Assembly (NCBI GenBank): GCA_964615305.1 | Contig: CAZTNA010000002.1 | Span: 124,001-188,000, forward strand | From: Bog-950 sp964615305 | GTDB taxonomy: Bacteria; Bacteroidota; Bacteroidia; Chitinophagales; LD1 | Length of the DNA: 64,000 bases | Reading direction: 5' to 3' | Shown here: positions 62,590-64,000 of the stretch, one piece after another | Layout of the letters: the number at the start of each line of letters is the position of its first letter | How positions within the stretch are numbered: the stretch's first letter is position 1 | Notes under the pieces: model-generated | Seen by the model: only the letters and a program-made list of their open reading frames with translations | What the model was told of the DNA's origin: nothing | The model's database searches: none | Made by a program: the position numbers and the translations under genes

Positions 62590-63735
62590 TTAAGGAAGTA
62601 ACTCTCCTATCTTTTGATCGAGTGCGGCACCTCGTAAATTAGTTGCCACAATTACACCGTTTTTATCTAACAAAAATGCAGCCGGTATGCCTTGTATTCC
62701 GTAACGAACTGCCGCTTCGCAGTTCCAGAATTTCAAATCGCTTACATGATTCTCCCATGGCATATTTAGCGCTTTAATAGAATTAACCCAAGCATCTTTA
62801 GTTTTATCTAACGAAACACTATAAACAGTAAAACCTTTTGCTTTGTACTTGTTATATGCAGATACTACGTTCGGCATTTCCATTCTACAAGGCCCACACC
62901 AACTGGCCCAAAAATCAAGTAGTACAACTTTGCCGCGCAACGATGAAAGTTTAATGTTTTTGCCGTCTGGTGTAGGTAAATCAATATCAGGAGCAACTTT
63001 ACCAACGCTCACATCTGCAACAGATTGTTGCGCGGTGGCTAATTGTTTTGCCTGCTCTTCGTACTTAGTATAAGCCCCTCTGAAATCTTTTGTGTAACTG
63101 CTGTTAGGCATTTCTTTTTCTAACCTTTGAATAACCGCCAGGTTCTCCTTCGGAAATTTATCAACAGGGGCATTGGTTACATATAACATTGCCACCAAAG
63201 GGCTTTTGCTGACCTTGGAACTGTCTTTAATGTAACTTTCGAAACGAGCGGCTACTTCTTGCATTTGTTGCTGTATAAACATCAAAGTATCCATAGAAGC
63301 ACCTTGTTGCTGATACATTTGGTATGCCATCTGCCATCCTTGCATATCGCGTTGTACGCCACCTAGATTTTTGAATGCTGCTTGAAATTCTTCATTCTCT
63401 TTTGACCCGGTAGACTTAAATGGTTCTTGTGCTGTTACATCTATGTCAATTTTATATTCAGTGGGTTCAAGTAGGAAAAGGAAAAACGTTTTCTCATCTA
63501 ACCGAAGACGGTAAAAACCTTTTTCAGCTACACCGGTCATTTTAAAGAATCCTTTCTCATCAATTTTTGCTGAATCTACCTGCGTAATTTTTTGTAAGCC
63601 GAGTTGTTCAAGCACTACAGATTTAGCTGGATGATTTTTAATGGTGCCTTGAAGCGAATACTTGTCGCTGCCACCGGCCAAATTACAAGCAGAAAAAAAG
63701 GTTAAAAGCAATAAAAGTGTGCTGAGTTTGCGCAT
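62590..63735 (-). CDS. TlpA-family lipoprotein with N-terminal DUF4369
   Basis: A 381-residue lipoprotein with lipobox FFSAC (C17). The DUF4369 beta domain lies at about 25-105, a helical linker of about 130 residues follows, and the C-terminal thioredoxin domain has C280 and C283 in DFWASWCGPC and cis-Pro in YGIQGIPAAFLLDKNG. This architecture is common in Bacteroidota. It probably reduces or protects periplasmic thiols. It lies 15 bases after the gatB stop on the same strand. Confidence 0.9.
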   Translation of the reverse strand: MRKLSTLLLLLTFFSACNLAGGSDKYSLQGTIKNHPAKSVVLEQLGLQKITQVDSAKIDEKGFFKMTGVAEKGFYRLRLDEKTFFLFLLEPTEYKIDIDVTAQEPFKSTGSKENEEFQAAFKNLGGVQRDMQGWQMAYQMYQQQGASMDTLMFIQQQMQEVAARFESYIKDSSKVSKSPLVAMLYVTNAPVDKFPKENLAVIQRLEKEMPNSSYTKDFRGAYTKYEEQAKQLATAQQSVADVSVGKVAPDIDLPTPDGKNIKLSSLRGKVVLLDFWASWCGPCRMEMPNVVSAYNKYKAKGFTVYSVSLDKTKDAWVNSIKALNMPWENHVSDLKFWNCEAAVRYGIQGIPAAFLLDKNGVIVATNLRGAALDQKIGELLP

Positions 63736-63750
63736 GTTGTTTGTTTATAT

Positions 63751-64000
63751 TTAAGATTCAAGTTTTTCGGCTACTATTTTGTTAGTTAGTTTTGGGTCGG
63801 CTTTGCCTTTGCTAAGCTTCATTACCTCGCCAACAAACAAACCTAACAATCCTTTTTTCCCAGTTTTATATTCGGTCACCTTTTCGGGATATTTAGCAAT
63901 TACCTGGGTTACCAGGTCGTTAATCATGGCTTCATCGCTGTTTTGCAGTAAGTTTAATTCTTCAGCTACCTGCAGAGGTTCTTTACCTGTTTGCATCATG
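63751..64000 (-). CDS. gatB: Aspartyl/glutamyl-tRNA amidotransferase subunit B, C-terminal part
   Basis: The frame is open to the right edge, so only about 83 C-terminal residues are visible. They match the GatB/Yqey helical domain: LQVAEELNLLQNSDEAMINDLVTQVIAKYPEKV, GLLGLFVGEVMKLSKGKADPKLTNKIV. The enzyme transamidates Glu-tRNA(Gln). The N-terminal catalytic part is outside the window. Confidence 0.9.
   Translation of the reverse strand, partial: MMQTGKEPLQVAEELNLLQNSDEAMINDLVTQVIAKYPEKVTEYKTGKKGLLGLFVGEVMKLSKGKADPKLTNKIVAEKLES

Noticed and set aside
1..64000. CRISPR arrays, insertion sequences, prophage or integrative element genes, tRNA and rRNA genes
   Set aside because: None was found on reading; no transposase, integrase, spacer-repeat pattern or tRNA-like cloverleaf stood out.

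Overview
The window reads as chromosomal DNA of a member of the Bacteroidota. The evidence is two secreted proteins with C-terminal type IX secretion sorting domains (the far-left partial gene looks similar), Bacteroidota-type promoters (TAnnTTTG -7 boxes) with few obvious Shine-Dalgarno sites, an OstA-like protein next to an MCE protein, separate nuoC and nuoD, a DUF1573 protein, a DUF4369-TlpA lipoprotein, and a bioB-F-D-A operon. No genus is claimed. No tRNA, rRNA, CRISPR array, insertion sequence, integrase or prophage gene was seen; the window is mostly housekeeping DNA with scattered accessory genes.

Layout. 1-671: partial secreted protein. 883-5001: biotin operon bioB-bioF-bioD-bioA, then rplS with its own promoter and a perfect bidirectional terminator shared with a convergent aldo/keto reductase. 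6654-8698: DUF898 membrane protein plus M48 metalloprotease. 8859-11741: DUF1573 protein, a short-chain dehydrogenase and the MlaE/MlaF lipid-transport pair. 11811-16087: sucD, a deoxyhypusine-synthase-like gene with an FKBP, and a NodU/CmcH-type carbamoyltransferase. 16093-20342: two large cell-surface proteins without clear function. 20581-25341: complex I genes nuoA-B-C-D-E-F on the minus strand, ending after nuoF. 25572-30078: topoisomerase IV parE-parC. 30249-36371: LysM lytic transglycosylase, METTL25-like methyltransferase, OstA-like protein, MCE protein and peptide deformylase. 36442-41910: RecQ, two glycosyltransferases and a multispanning membrane protein. 41982-49389: SppA, FolK, a retropepsin-like protein, a carboxylesterase, a small Cys-rich lipoprotein, PhoD-like phosphatase and an ABM-domain protein. 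49587-51428: secreted M43-type protease. 51445-54019: squalene synthase and squalene epoxidase. 54186-57370: Y-family polymerase, glutathione peroxidase, PLP deaminase-like enzyme. 57460-61216: TlpA-like protein, DUF6029-like outer-membrane protein, Sco1 and DUF420. 61260-64000: DUF6134-like protein, a beta-barrel protein, TlpA lipoprotein and the C-terminus of GatB.

The most interesting locus is the two-gene operon at 51445-54019. It encodes a squalene synthase and a flavin squalene epoxidase whose motifs are nearly those of the eukaryotic sterol-pathway enzymes, one base apart, with no cyclase in the window. If both are active the cell can make 2,3-oxidosqualene from farnesyl diphosphate, an ability known in few bacteria. 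Other points worth attention are the deoxyhypusine-synthase-like enzyme with its catalytic lysine retained, the complex I operon that stops at nuoF, a promoter element shared by bioB, rplS, parE and the deoxyhypusine-synthase-like gene, two similarly built intergenic hairpins, and two short tandem repeats.
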